DNA of 17,203 bases from an uncultured Megamonas sp. Lineage in GTDB: Bacteria; Bacillota; Negativicutes; Selenomonadales; Selenomonadaceae. The DNA is taken from NCBI GenBank assembly GCA_900554895.1, contig USIX01000035.1:1-17203 (forward strand), read 5' to 3'. The notes beneath the pieces were generated by a model. That model was not told where the DNA came from. It did no database searches and saw only the letters and a program-made list of their open reading frames with translations. The position numbers and the translations under genes were made by a program. Of the stretch, positions 7,555 through 16,311 are shown piece after piece; the stretch's first letter is position 1, and each line of letters starts with the position of its first letter.

Positions 7555-7711
7555 ATACTTGCGGAAAATATGTATCTGCTCGACTACGGACACAAAAATT
7601 TAGTAATCTCATGTAGTCTTCCTATAACTTCCGGAACTCATAGGAAGGGTAACTCCTTTGAAAGCCTGACATGCAAAAAGGTTATCTCAAAAACAAGAGA
7701 TAACCTTTTTT
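7555..7711 (+). ncRNA. Candidate structured small RNA, unclassified
   Basis: The non-coding gap between the ATP-grasp operon and rmlD holds consecutive hairpins: GACTAC/GTAGTC (7582-7587 with 7613-7618), then CTTCCTAT/ATAGGAAG (7618-7625 with 7640-7647), then a perfect terminator (7675-7711). A TATAAT at 7543-7548 could be a plus-strand -10 box, but no -35 at correct spacing is seen. The hairpins are symmetrical, so the same stretch could instead be a leader transcribed on minus into the ATP-grasp operon. A 68-codon plus-strand frame here has no ribosome site and runs through the terminator; I do not regard it as a gene. Confidence 0.35.
7675..7711. terminator. Bidirectional intrinsic terminator after rmlD
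   Basis: A perfect 9-bp stem (7680-7688 with 7697-7705) is flanked by five A's on the left and six T's on the right, so it can work both ways. On minus it ends the polysaccharide operon, whose last stop codon is at 7719. On plus it would end the candidate small RNA. Its stem GGTTATCTC is shared with the terminator at 57-92. Confidence 0.85.
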
Positions 7712-7718
7712 ATTTCCT

Positions 7719-8567
7719 CTAAATCAGGCTTAATTCTTTCAAATATCTGTTAAGTGCATCTTGCCAGCTCGACAATCTATTAAAGCCTGCCTTATCCAGA
7801 CATTTTTTGCTCATGCGTGAATTATGCGGTCGCTTTGCCTTCGTCGGAAAAGCTGTTGACGGTACCGGTTCAATCTGTACATTTACACCCTTTTGCTTAA
7901 ATATTTCACAGGCAAATTCATACCATGAGCAGATACCTTCATTTGTTGCGTGATACACGCCGTATTTGTCAGTCTGTACCACATCGCAAAGAAGTTTTGC
8001 CAAGTCAACCGTATAAGTCGGCGAGCCTATCTGGTCATTTACTACAGTCAGCTTATCATGCGTTTTTGCCAAATTCAGCATGGTTCTAATAAAGTTTTTG
8101 CCGTTCATGCCGAATACCCATGAAATACGCACAATAAAATATTTATCAAGAATTTCCTGCACGGCCTTTTCACCGTCAAGTTTCGTCTGCCCGTAAACAT
8201 TCTGCGGTGCTTTTTCATCTTCCGGCTCATAAAAACTATCTCCATCACCCGGAAATACATAATCGGTACTTATATAAATCATTTTGGCGTCAATATCTTT
8301 ACATATTTTGGCAATCTCTCTTGTAGCTTCAACATTAACCGCACGACAAAGTGCCTGTTCGTCTTCCGCCTTATCCACTGCCGTATAAGCGGCGCAGTGA
8401 ATTACTGCATCAGGGTTGTAATTTTCAATGAAAGATTTCATTTTTTCTGTATCGGTCAGCGAAAAATCTTTTCTCGTCGTGCCAATACATTCTATATTTC
8501 TCTTTTGCAGTTCTTTTACCACATCATAGCCTAGCTGCCCTGTATAGCCTGTAACTAAAACTTTCAT
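7719..8567 (-). CDS. rmlD: dTDP-4-dehydrorhamnose reductase (RmlD)
   Basis: A 282-residue short-chain reductase carrying out the last step of dTDP-L-rhamnose synthesis, NAD(P)H reduction of dTDP-4-dehydro-L-rhamnose. Cofactor-binding GYTGQLG is at 7-13, STDYVF at 100-105 and the catalytic Y125-x3-K129 in VYGQTK. Length is normal for RmlD. I chose the ATG at 8567, with AGAGGTG just before it. A GTG nine bases earlier lies inside that ribosome site. It is the last gene of the polysaccharide operon, separated from rmlA, rmlC and rmlB by four AT-rich genes, and is followed by a terminator. Confidence 0.95.
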   Translation of the reverse strand: MKVLVTGYTGQLGYDVVKELQKRNIECIGTTRKDFSLTDTEKMKSFIENYNPDAVIHCAAYTAVDKAEDEQALCRAVNVEATREIAKICKDIDAKMIYISTDYVFPGDGDSFYEPEDEKAPQNVYGQTKLDGEKAVQEILDKYFIVRISWVFGMNGKNFIRTMLNLAKTHDKLTVVNDQIGSPTYTVDLAKLLCDVVQTDKYGVYHATNEGICSWYEFACEIFKQKGVNVQIEPVPSTAFPTKAKRPHNSRMSKKCLDKAGFNRLSSWQDALNRYLKELSLI

Positions 8568-8604
8568 GTTAAACACCTCTATCCTATATACTACAAAAAT
8601 TTTA

Positions 8605-9702
8605 TCAATTATTATTTATAACTTTATTTATATATGTTAATGATTTCTTTCTCTTCTTATCTAATTGATAATTTATATCTTTCCAATTTACATTTGATAT
8701 CTCTTTTAATTTATTATCCTTAGTATTATTCAACTTTATTTTTAATGAAGTACATAAATCTTCAATGCGTGAACTTAATCCATCTGGTAATTCTATGTAT
8801 ATTTTTTTATTAAATATAATAGAAAAAGCTGTGGCATGAAAAGAATTGGTTACAATATATTTTGCATTTGCAATCAAAGAAACAAATTCATCAGGTCCTA
8901 CATCGTACAATACGTTACCAATAGTAAAATTTTTATTCTTCAATGAAATTTTATATCTAATATTTATAACATCACAATTATTTTGTTCTGATAATTTTTT
9001 TGTATATTCATATACATATTTAGGATTTCCTACTGTATAAACTAATATATACTCTCTATCAATCATTGCTCTATTTTTTACCAAATTTATCCAAGTATTC
9101 TTTGGAAGTAGAAATACTGGATCTAAATCCACCGAAATATCCTTTGTTAACTGTGATTGTATTATTTTTTTCGCAGTATCTTCTCTAACTGAAATCATTT
9201 TAAAAGATTTTAATAAAGTATTTATATCCAATTTATAAAATTGTTCCCATTTAGATACGCCAAAACTTGCTGCATAAGAATATTTTTTAGCATTATCATT
9301 TATAAAATCCAAGAAATAGCTTTCATCATTATTAGTAATATTAGGATTCCATACTTGATCACTTCCTACAATAAATATATCATAATTTTGTTCAAGACTT
9401 TTCAAATCATTTTTTAATAATTTTTTTGTAAAAACCATATTATAAGCAATAAACTTTTTAAATTTTTTATTTCTCTTATATGTCGTATACCCATTTAAAA
9501 ATTTTTGTAAAAAATTTTTCAAATTAATAATATCACTAAAATTAAAGATTTTATAATTTTTATAAATGAAATCAGAATAATAATCTAGTATTTCAACAGA
9601 ACAACCTTGTTCTTTTATAACTTTTTGTAAAGCATACATTTGAAGTGTAGCTCCATAATTTATTGCCCTCTGAAAAGTTAAAATACATACTTTTTTCTCC
9701 AT
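8605..9702 (-). CDS. Polysaccharide pyruvyl transferase family protein
   Basis: A 365-residue protein of the polysaccharide pyruvyl transferase family (CsaB/WcaK type). The N-terminus ILTFQRAINYGATLQMYAL (7-25), VGSDQVWNPNIT (112-123), YAASFGVS (143-150), SVREDTAKKI (171-180), DPVFLLP (194-200) and NSFHATAF (286-293) are typical. Family members transfer pyruvate from PEP to a sugar as a ketal. Many members in polysaccharide loci are unproven, so the activity is inferred. AAGGA precedes the ATG. The gene is strikingly AT-rich compared with rmlD. An FrhB-like gene two positions upstream is its frequent companion in such loci. Confidence 0.85.
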   Translation of the reverse strand: MEKKVCILTFQRAINYGATLQMYALQKVIKEQGCSVEILDYYSDFIYKNYKIFNFSDIINLKNFLQKFLNGYTTYKRNKKFKKFIAYNMVFTKKLLKNDLKSLEQNYDIFIVGSDQVWNPNITNNDESYFLDFINDNAKKYSYAASFGVSKWEQFYKLDINTLLKSFKMISVREDTAKKIIQSQLTKDISVDLDPVFLLPKNTWINLVKNRAMIDREYILVYTVGNPKYVYEYTKKLSEQNNCDVINIRYKISLKNKNFTIGNVLYDVGPDEFVSLIANAKYIVTNSFHATAFSIIFNKKIYIELPDGLSSRIEDLCTSLKIKLNNTKDNKLKEISNVNWKDINYQLDKKRKKSLTYINKVINNN

Positions 9703-9726
9703 ATAAATCTTCCTTCTGTTAAATAT

Positions 9727-11058
9727 CTAATACTTAAATAAGACTTTTATCAATTTTCTTTTTACAACCTGTTTATCTAAATAAAAAATGAGTTTTATTC
9801 TTTGAAAATAATTTGCAGACTTCCATAAATATTTAAACTCAATTCCCGCTAATTTAAAATTTATATTAGGGAATCTTCTCCAATTTTTATTTATATTTAT
9901 AAATTTAATTTTGTCATTTTCAAAATCTAAATTTACATTTTTATAATAATCTTTTACTTTTCCAAAAGATATATTTTTTATAATGAAATCTTGATTATAA
10001 TATTTTTTATAATCAAACCTCATCAATATTTTTACGATTTCTTTATAGTTATAGTCCCATAAATATGTCTCTCCCCAATTATTCTGTTTTATTCTAGAAG
10101 CAATAGCACCTAAATTCGTACTTATGCATGGTATTTTCAATCTTATAGGTATAGATAATGTATAACTATATGTCTCTGGCCAAACTCCTGGAAACCAAAA
10201 AAAATCTATACAATATTTTTTTATGATTTCATATATTTTTTCTTCTTTATATGCTCCTAAAATTAAAATATATTTTTTTTCTTCTTCTGTTAATTGTATA
10301 TCATTTAATCTACCAAATACTATAAAATATAATGGTAATTTCTTTTCAGCTATATAAGTCACACATTCTTTAATTTTTTTTGCACCTTTGGCTATAGATA
10401 AATCTCCTATTAATCCAATTGTTTTTATCTTTGACTCAAAATTAATAAGTTCTGGATTTTCAAAAACACATATATTAGTATCTGAATAATATTTTTGAAT
10501 ACGTTCTTTCATATCATAACTTGGAACTACAATCTGTGCAGCTTCTTTTAAATATTCATCCCAAAATTTACGCCAAATACTTATATTCTTAATATATTTA
10601 TCTAATGTTTCACTATAGAAATTTCTTTTCAATATGCATTTATCACATGCTTCATTCCCTAATTCTCCACAATATTCTTCTTTTTCATTTGTTAACTTTA
10701 TAAATGGACAAATACAATAATAATCGTGTAATGTTATAACTAATGGTATATTATTCAAATCTTTGTGTAACCTAAAAAAAGATATATTAGCATCTAATAA
10801 ATGATGCACATGTAATAAACTTACTTTAAAATATTTCAAAATAGTTTTTAACTGCTCTAATTCAACGTCATTAAATATATTACATATAAAAACTTTTTTA
10901 TCTTTATCTAATAAATTAATTTGAATAACTCTTCCATATACTTCAACTAATATCACTCTATATCCTTCTAAACTCCATGATTTAGAAATTTCATCTACAT
11001 GTCGTTTTGTTCCTCCACCTTCTACATTAGTTAGAAGTATTGCAATTGTGTTTTTCAT
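9727..11058 (-). CDS. Glycosyltransferase, family 4-like
   Basis: A 443-residue GT-B fold protein. The N-terminal domain has the glycine-rich loop NVEGGGTKRH (11-20) and HVHHLLD (83-89). It then has TLHDYYCICP (109-118) with a cysteine cluster C115, C117, C130, C138 and C141 found in several polysaccharide GT4 enzymes. The C-terminal domain has IGLIGDLSIAKG (214-225) and the nucleotide-sugar stretch FPGVWPETYSYTLSIP (289-304). It would add a sugar to the growing repeat unit at the cytoplasmic face; donor and linkage are unknown. I chose the ATG at 11058, with GAGGTG five bases before it, over a GTG six bases earlier that overlaps the ribosome site. Very AT-rich. Confidence 0.85.
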   Translation of the reverse strand: MKNTIAILLTNVEGGGTKRHVDEISKSWSLEGYRVILVEVYGRVIQINLLDKDKKVFICNIFNDVELEQLKTILKYFKVSLLHVHHLLDANISFFRLHKDLNNIPLVITLHDYYCICPFIKLTNEKEEYCGELGNEACDKCILKRNFYSETLDKYIKNISIWRKFWDEYLKEAAQIVVPSYDMKERIQKYYSDTNICVFENPELINFESKIKTIGLIGDLSIAKGAKKIKECVTYIAEKKLPLYFIVFGRLNDIQLTEEEKKYILILGAYKEEKIYEIIKKYCIDFFWFPGVWPETYSYTLSIPIRLKIPCISTNLGAIASRIKQNNWGETYLWDYNYKEIVKILMRFDYKKYYNQDFIIKNISFGKVKDYYKNVNLDFENDKIKFININKNWRRFPNINFKLAGIEFKYLWKSANYFQRIKLIFYLDKQVVKRKLIKVLFKY

Positions 11059-11090
11059 TATCACACCTCACTTTATAGCCATTCATTTTC

Positions 11091-12245
11091 TTAGTTATAA
11101 TACAATAAATTTAAGTTAATATATTTTAAAAACTTATCTAATATGTTTTTAATTATCATCTTTTTATTTTTTTTTGCATATTTTTTTACAATATACTCAA
11201 AATCATTTTGAATATAATCCTGCCAAAACTCTTCATATTTTTCATTTTTTTTATTCGGATATTGCATTTGTGGTTGAAGATAATCTTTTATATCCACTTT
11301 GTATTGTGTTATTTCAGATATACCGTTTTCATATAATTGCTTTCCTTTTTTAGTATTTACAATTACTAATGATACACCTTTATTATCATTAATATCTGGT
11401 CTATTTTTTTCTATTCCCCAACAATCTGCTATTGTTATATCAGAAGGTCTATCCAAATTTGTAAATTGACAATTATAACATGATTCTCTAAACATTATAT
11501 GTTTATAAAATAAATCAGTATAAATTGTTTTCGCTATTTTTTTTCTATTAATTACAAAAGATTCTATATGTGTATTCCAACCAAAACTTTTATCTCTAAA
11601 ATCAAATTGTTCTACTTTTCCATTATATTTCGTTTCTAAATAACTTATATAATCCTTGAAAATCTTAGGGCTAGGTGTACCATGACAAACTATATCAACT
11701 AAAAATAACTTTTCCTTATTCTTTATAAATTTTGCCAATCCTGCAACATGACACGGCGTTCCTGAAAATAATACTTTCTTGCCTGCCTCCAAATCTGCTT
11801 TCACTTGCTTAAAAATATTGCCAACTTCACTTTGTACATATTTTGAACCTCTAAATTCATCTCTTTGTTCTTTTGTTTCAGCCCGTTTATAACAAACTCT
11901 AAAACCATCTCTATAACCGACACCGTATATCACGCCGTTTTGATTTAATATTTCATCTGAAAGAGCCGTAAAAATACCACCTGAACGACTATTCATTCTA
12001 GTTTTCAAATCTTTATGTTTAACAGCATACGTTTCTATTTTTCCCAAATGATCATTTAATACTTTATAGCTTGATTGATAAAAACAGGCTTTTTTACATA
12101 AACCACAATTTATACATTTTGCTTGATTTATTCTCGGATACAAAAAACCATGGTCATCTTCTATCATTTCTATAGCCTGTTTAGAACAAATATTTTTACA
12201 AGCTGTACAACCGCAACATTCAGCTTTATTTTTTACCAGTTCCAT
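11091..12245 (-). CDS. FrhB-like coenzyme F420 hydrogenase/dehydrogenase beta-family iron-sulfur protein
   Basis: A 384-residue protein with an N-terminal double 4Fe-4S ferredoxin domain: C10, C13, C16, C20 and C44, C47, C50, C54. A FrhB-type N and C domain follows, with SRSGGIFTALS (86-96), FSGTPCHVAGL (160-170), VDIVCHGTPSP (183-193) and a further cysteine pair C256-x2-C259 then C275. The parent family uses flavin and F420, but low-GC gut Firmicutes are not expected to make F420, so the electron carrier is unknown. Such genes recur next to pyruvyl transferase-like genes in polysaccharide loci; a redox step on a sugar is inferred. Starts three bases after the flippase stop, with AGAGG embedded in the flippase's last codons. 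Confidence 0.85.
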   Translation of the reverse strand: MELVKNKAECCGCTACKNICSKQAIEMIEDDHGFLYPRINQAKCINCGLCKKACFYQSSYKVLNDHLGKIETYAVKHKDLKTRMNSRSGGIFTALSDEILNQNGVIYGVGYRDGFRVCYKRAETKEQRDEFRGSKYVQSEVGNIFKQVKADLEAGKKVLFSGTPCHVAGLAKFIKNKEKLFLVDIVCHGTPSPKIFKDYISYLETKYNGKVEQFDFRDKSFGWNTHIESFVINRKKIAKTIYTDLFYKHIMFRESCYNCQFTNLDRPSDITIADCWGIEKNRPDINDNKGVSLVIVNTKKGKQLYENGISEITQYKVDIKDYLQPQMQYPNKKNEKYEEFWQDYIQNDFEYIVKKYAKKNKKMIIKNILDKFLKYINLNLLYYN

Positions 12246-12248
12246 ATT

Positions 12249-13757
12249 TTACCTCTTCTTTAAATTGCGAATACGAATTAATATATTTCTTGTCGTATCT
12301 CTTTCAAAAATAAACATATATATTAGCAATACAATAGCTGTATACATCATTGTTATTAACAATATAATAATCCATATAAAAAAATTATTAATTTCTACAT
12401 TTATAAATAAAGATATACAATACACAATTAATACTAATATACATACTGCAATCATTCTATATACTGTAATCTTCTTTGATAATTTAGTTACATATTTAGG
12501 AATAAAATATACTAAATCAATATCTCTATATATATTCGATAATACGGAAGCTATTAAAATTCCGTATAAACCGTATATTTTTCCTAAAATAATACCAAAT
12601 ATAACTAATATTAACGCCTGCATTGTAGTCTGCCATTTTGTTTCTTTATATAATCCAGCTGATATAACCATCATCCCTTGCGGTGTTTTGATGTTATACA
12701 TTAAACCATTTAAAACCATTAAAAATCCAATCCACGGCAAATTATAGTTTGTATCTGTTACTCCCTGTGTATATAACAAAATAAACGGCATAATCATTAC
12801 AAAAGTAACACCGTAAACACCTGCTATCAACAAATAATACATTAATTCAAAATCATTATAAGCCTTTTGTAATCGTAAGTGTTCTTTTCTAACAATCAAA
12901 TCACCAAATGTAGCAGAAACACCACTCATAAATATATTTAATATAGCATTCACACCTGAAATAACTAAATTATATATAACATACACACTGACCATTTTTA
13001 AATCAGTAAATAATGTTGCCAGTATTATAGGTGCTCCATTTTGAACAGCCCCCAATATTTGTAAATATAATGCATCCCATCGCTTATTAAGGGCTTCATT
13101 ATTGGGAACAGCATTATAATTAAGGTACGAATAATACTTTTTTACGAAAAAATATAATATATAAGAACGCAAAAAAACAGATAATAATGCTACCGCTCTA
13201 ACTAAAACAATATTTACATTAAGATATGATAAAACTACGATAACTGTTGTATTCGTAATGACCGCAATTATTGAGGCTAATGATATTACATATACTTTTT
13301 GATCAGCTGTAAGTATTGCTCTATACTTTGCTAACGTAAAAAATTCCAAAGTACCTGACACGCCTAAAACTAAAACTAATATTCCTACTTCTATTGTTGT
13401 GAGAGTTGTCGTTGTTATAAAAAATGGATAACATATTGATAATGCTATCGTCAATATTACAAAAATATAACCTGATGAATTATAAAAATTTTTAGCTGCT
13501 GTAACAATACTACTAATTTTAGAATAATCTTTTTCTGCTAAAGGTTTGTATAAAGAATATACAACAGCAGCTGAAAGACCAGCTTCAACCAACATAAAGT
13601 AGTTTATAAACTGTGTAATAGATGAAACAAGCCCATTTATTTCTGAACCATAAACTATCAACATAACTTTTGGAATTATAAATCCAGATGCCATTGTAAT
13701 AACTTGTAATAATGCCGTTGAAGCCGAATTTCGCAAAAATTTTTCTGTTCTTGTCAA
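12249..13757 (-). CDS. Wzx-like polysaccharide flippase
   Basis: A ~502-residue very hydrophobic protein of the polysaccharide synthase/MATE-like flippase type, with about 12-14 predicted membrane helices from roughly residue 11 to the C-terminus, ending in basic RIRNLKKR. The N-terminal amphipathic stretch followed by FIIPKVMLIVYGSEINGLVSSI is typical. It would flip lipid-linked repeat units across the inner membrane. Start choice is unusual: GGGAGG lies seven bases before a TTG at 13757 (MTRTEKFL), while the ATG at 13772 has no ribosome site and the GGGAGG falls inside it. I prefer the TTG. No polymerase (Wzy) or initiating transferase is in the window. Confidence 0.85.
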   Translation of the reverse strand: MTRTEKFLRNSASTALLQVITMASGFIIPKVMLIVYGSEINGLVSSITQFINYFMLVEAGLSAAVVYSLYKPLAEKDYSKISSIVTAAKNFYNSSGYIFVILTIALSICYPFFITTTTLTTIEVGILVLVLGVSGTLEFFTLAKYRAILTADQKVYVISLASIIAVITNTTVIVVLSYLNVNIVLVRAVALLSVFLRSYILYFFVKKYYSYLNYNAVPNNEALNKRWDALYLQILGAVQNGAPIILATLFTDLKMVSVYVIYNLVISGVNAILNIFMSGVSATFGDLIVRKEHLRLQKAYNDFELMYYLLIAGVYGVTFVMIMPFILLYTQGVTDTNYNLPWIGFLMVLNGLMYNIKTPQGMMVISAGLYKETKWQTTMQALILVIFGIILGKIYGLYGILIASVLSNIYRDIDLVYFIPKYVTKLSKKITVYRMIAVCILVLIVYCISLFINVEINNFFIWIIILLITMMYTAIVLLIYMFIFERDTTRNILIRIRNLKKR

Positions 13758-13787
13758 TACACAGCCTCCCATAAAAATTTATTAAAT

Positions 13788-13842
13788 ATCCATAGTCATC
13801 TTACTTGTAATTCAACTTAAAATACAAAAGATAACTATGGAT
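13788..13842. repeat. Imperfect inverted repeat between rmlB and the flippase gene
   Basis: Fifteen-base arms at 13788-13802 and 13828-13842 match at 14 of 15 positions and are separated by 25 bases. It sits in the only sizeable gap (13758-13853) inside the operon, where composition changes from rml-like to very AT-rich. There is no clear T-run on either side, so it is not a standard terminator. It may modulate expression of the downstream cassette. Confidence 0.6.
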
Positions 13843-13853
13843 TATTATATGTT

Positions 13854-14873
13854 CTATCTGTTTTTATACATTTTTTCGTAGTAATTCCGGTATTCGCCGC
13901 TGATGATTTTTTCCCACCATACTTTATGCGTCAGATACCAGTTAATCGTCTTTTTAATGCCGTCATTGAATTTCGTCGCCGGAAGCCAGCCGAGTTCATT
14001 GTGAATTTTCGTCGGGTCAATGGCATATCTTCTGTCGTGTCCCGGTCTATCCGTTACAAATTCGATTAAATCTTCACTTTTGCCGAGTTCTTTTATAATC
14101 GTCTTAACGACTTCCAGATTAGTCTTTTCATTATGACCGCCGATATTATAGATTTCACCGACTTTACCTTTGCGAATAATAAGGTCAATTGCCGAGCAGT
14201 GGTCTTCCACATACAGCCAGTCGCGTACATTTTCACCTTTGCCATATACCGGCAGTTTTTTATCATTTAAAGCATTGGCAATCATCAGCGGAATTAATTT
14301 TTCCGGAAAATGATACGGTCCGTAGTTATTCGAACAGCGCGAAATCGTTACAGGCAAATTATACGTTCTGTGATAAGCCTGTACGAGCAAATCCGCCGAT
14401 GCCTTCGAGGCGGAATAAGGGCTTGAAGTATGCAGCGGCGTTGTTTCCGTGAAAAATAAATCCGGTCTGTCAAGCGGCAAATCACCGTAAACTTCGTCAG
14501 TTGAAACCTGATGATATCTTTTTATGCCGTATTTGCGGCAGGCATCCATAAGCACACTTGTGCCGATTACATTCGTCTGCAAAAAAATTTCCGGATTTTC
14601 AATGGAACGGTCAACATGACTTTCCGCCGCAAAATTGACGATAATATCCGGTTTTTCCGTTTCAAATAAATCATAGACGAATTTTCTGTCGGCAATATCG
14701 CCCTTAACGAATTTGAATTTCGGATTTTTCATTGCCAGTTCCAAAGTTTCCAGATTGCCGGCATAAGTTAATTTATCCAGACAGATAATTTCATCTTCTG
14801 GATAATTGTCAAGTTCATAATAAATAAAATTGCTGCCGATAAAACCGGCTCCGCCTGTTACGATAATTTTCAT
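13854..14873 (-). CDS. rmlB: dTDP-glucose 4,6-dehydratase (RmlB)
   Basis: A 339-residue extended short-chain dehydrogenase making dTDP-4-keto-6-deoxy-glucose, step two of dTDP-L-rhamnose synthesis. TGGAGFIGSN (6-15) binds NAD+. The active-site T125-D126-E127 in STDEVYG and Y153-x3-K157 in YSASK are complete, and RCSNNYGPYHFPEKLIP follows. Length is normal. I chose the ATG at 14873 (MKIIVTGG), one base after the rmlC stop, over an in-frame ATG 18 bases earlier inside rmlC. Composition is clearly richer in G+C than the next four genes. Confidence 0.96.
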   Translation of the reverse strand: MKIIVTGGAGFIGSNFIYYELDNYPEDEIICLDKLTYAGNLETLELAMKNPKFKFVKGDIADRKFVYDLFETEKPDIIVNFAAESHVDRSIENPEIFLQTNVIGTSVLMDACRKYGIKRYHQVSTDEVYGDLPLDRPDLFFTETTPLHTSSPYSASKASADLLVQAYHRTYNLPVTISRCSNNYGPYHFPEKLIPLMIANALNDKKLPVYGKGENVRDWLYVEDHCSAIDLIIRKGKVGEIYNIGGHNEKTNLEVVKTIIKELGKSEDLIEFVTDRPGHDRRYAIDPTKIHNELGWLPATKFNDGIKKTINWYLTHKVWWEKIISGEYRNYYEKMYKNR

Positions 14874-14874
14874 C

Positions 14875-15438
14875 TTATTTATCTTCTCCATATTTAAAAT
14901 CTGCGATACATTCCTTAAAAGTCGGAAGAACAGTATCTTTTGCCGATAAAATCACTTTATCTGTACCCCAGTCGACCTTTAAATCCGGGTCATTGTAGAT
15001 AATGCCGCTTTCAAGTTTCGGCGCATAGAGATTATCCACTTTATAATGAACTTCCACATCATCACTGAGCGTAACGAAACCGTGCGCCATACCGCGCGGC
15101 ATGAAAATTTCCTTTTTATTGTCAGCGGAAAGTTCCACGGAAATCCACTGTTTATATGTAGGCGAACCCTTGCGGATATCCACCACCACATCAAGCAGCG
15201 TACCGCGAAGTACCCTTAAAAGCTTTGCCTGGCTCATCGGATTTAGCTGAAAATGAAGCCCGCGAAGTACGCCTTTATGCGCCGAATACGAATGATTATC
15301 CTGCACGAAAGTTACATCAATGCCGGCATCCTTGAACGCCTTTTCCGAATAAGTTTCCATAAACCAGCCGCGATTGTCCCCGTATACTTTCGGCTCTACA
15401 ATATACACACCGTCGAGTTTTGTTTTTACAAGTTCCAT
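14875..15438 (-). CDS. rmlC: dTDP-4-dehydrorhamnose 3,5-epimerase (RmlC)
   Basis: A 187-residue cupin epimerase, step three of dTDP-L-rhamnose synthesis. Catalytic H62 lies in [17 protein letters not shown] (111-121) and the active-site tyrosine Y132 in VHYKVDNLY are present, as is the early substrate-binding segment [14 protein letters not shown] (22-35). Length matches the family. The ATG overlaps the 3' end of rmlA by 13 bases, with a strong GGAGG ending about six bases before it. Confidence 0.96.
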   Translation of the reverse strand: MELVKTKLDGVYIVEPKVYGDNRGWFMETYSEKAFKDAGIDVTFVQDNHSYSAHKGVLRGLHFQLNPMSQAKLLRVLRGTLLDVVVDIRKGSPTYKQWISVELSADNKKEIFMPRGMAHGFVTLSDDVEVHYKVDNLYAPKLESGIIYNDPDLKVDWGTDKVILSAKDTVLPTFKECIADFKYGEDK

Positions 15439-16208
15439 GATATACCTCCATCTGCAATAGCCATCAAATATTTACCGTACTCATTCTTTCTGAGCGGCTC
15501 TGCCAATTTTCTAAGCTGCGCACTGTCTATATAGCCGAGATTGAACGCAATTTCCTCCGGACACGCAATTTTCAAGCCCTGTCTGTCCTGCACCGTTTCC
15601 ACAAATGAAGCCGCCTGAAGAAGCGACTCATGCGTTCCCGTATCGAGCCACGCATAACCCCTGCCGAGCGTTTCCACGCGCAAAGATTTTTGCTTCAAAT
15701 AAATCTTATTCAAATCCGTAATTTCCAGCTCACCACGTGTCGACGGTTTAATTGACTTTGCATATTCAACTACGTTTTTATCGTAGAAATACAACCCCGT
15801 TACGGCGAAATTCGATTTCGGCTGCTGCGGTTTTTCCTCAAGACTTATCGCATTGCGGTTTTCGTCAAACTCCACAATACCGTAACGCTCAGGGTCTTTA
15901 ACATAATAAGCAAAAACTGTTGCACCTTCATCCTGCATGGCAGCTTTTTTCACCAAATTGGACAAATTATGCCCATAGAAAATATTATCGCCTAAAATAA
16001 GCGCGCAACCTTTGCCGTTAATAAATTCTTCGCCTAAAATAAAAGCCTGCGCCAATCCGTCAGGGCTCGGCTGAATTTTATATGATATATTAATACCCCA
16101 CTGTGAACCATCGCCCAGCAAATCCCGAAAACTCTGATTATCTTTCGGCGTTGTGATGACAAGGATATCCCTAATACCGGCAAGCATCAAAGTCGTAAGC
16201 GGATAATA
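15426..16208 (-). pseudogene. rmlA: Glucose-1-phosphate thymidylyltransferase (RmlA), 5' truncated at a chimeric junction
   Basis: About 260 residues match RmlA from [16 protein letters not shown] onward: [46 protein letters not shown] and [10 protein letters not shown] to the usual C-terminus. The first ~30 residues are missing, including the GG-x-G-T-R-L nucleotide-binding loop and its catalytic Arg/Lys. Upstream of codon 16206-16208 the frame runs on into unrelated sequence, giving a spurious 535-residue open frame up to 17033. The enzyme normally joins dTTP and glucose-1-phosphate, step one of dTDP-L-rhamnose synthesis. The truncation looks like an assembly artefact, so the organism probably has an intact rmlA and its operon promoter beyond this point. 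Confidence 0.9.
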
Positions 16209-16310
16209 CATATCTAATATTTCCTTCTCCGGAATAAAACGGTCATTACCGGGCTCATATACGCAAAGTTGGTTCGTATTATAGGTAATCCAAATACGCC
16301 CATCGGCGGT
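16209..16310 (-). pseudogene. Fragment resembling a two-component regulator propeller repeat
   Basis: In the same frame as rmlA, this ~34-codon stretch reads [10 protein letters not shown], then [19 protein letters not shown]. The pattern D-G-R-I-W-I, then L-x-V-Y-x-P, then R-F is the signature of a Reg_prop blade found in hybrid two-component sensors of Bacteroides-type bacteria. It has no relation to RmlA and none to the GC-rich DNA beyond. It is best read as a short inserted piece of a third genome. Ends are approximate. Confidence 0.6.
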
Positions 16311-16311
16311 T
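16209..16311. other. Double chimeric junction (probable misassembly)
   Basis: Three unrelated sequences meet within about 100 bases: RmlA coding DNA of moderate GC (up to ~16208), a propeller-like coding scrap (~16209-16310), and strongly GC-rich DNA (from ~16300-16311). Two genes are cut in mid-frame: rmlA loses its start, and the lipoprotein gene loses the beginning of its signal peptide. Confidence 0.75.

Noticed and set aside
7516-7722. Plus-strand 68-codon open frame
   Set aside because: No ribosome site, no recognisable protein features, and it runs through hairpins and a terminator.
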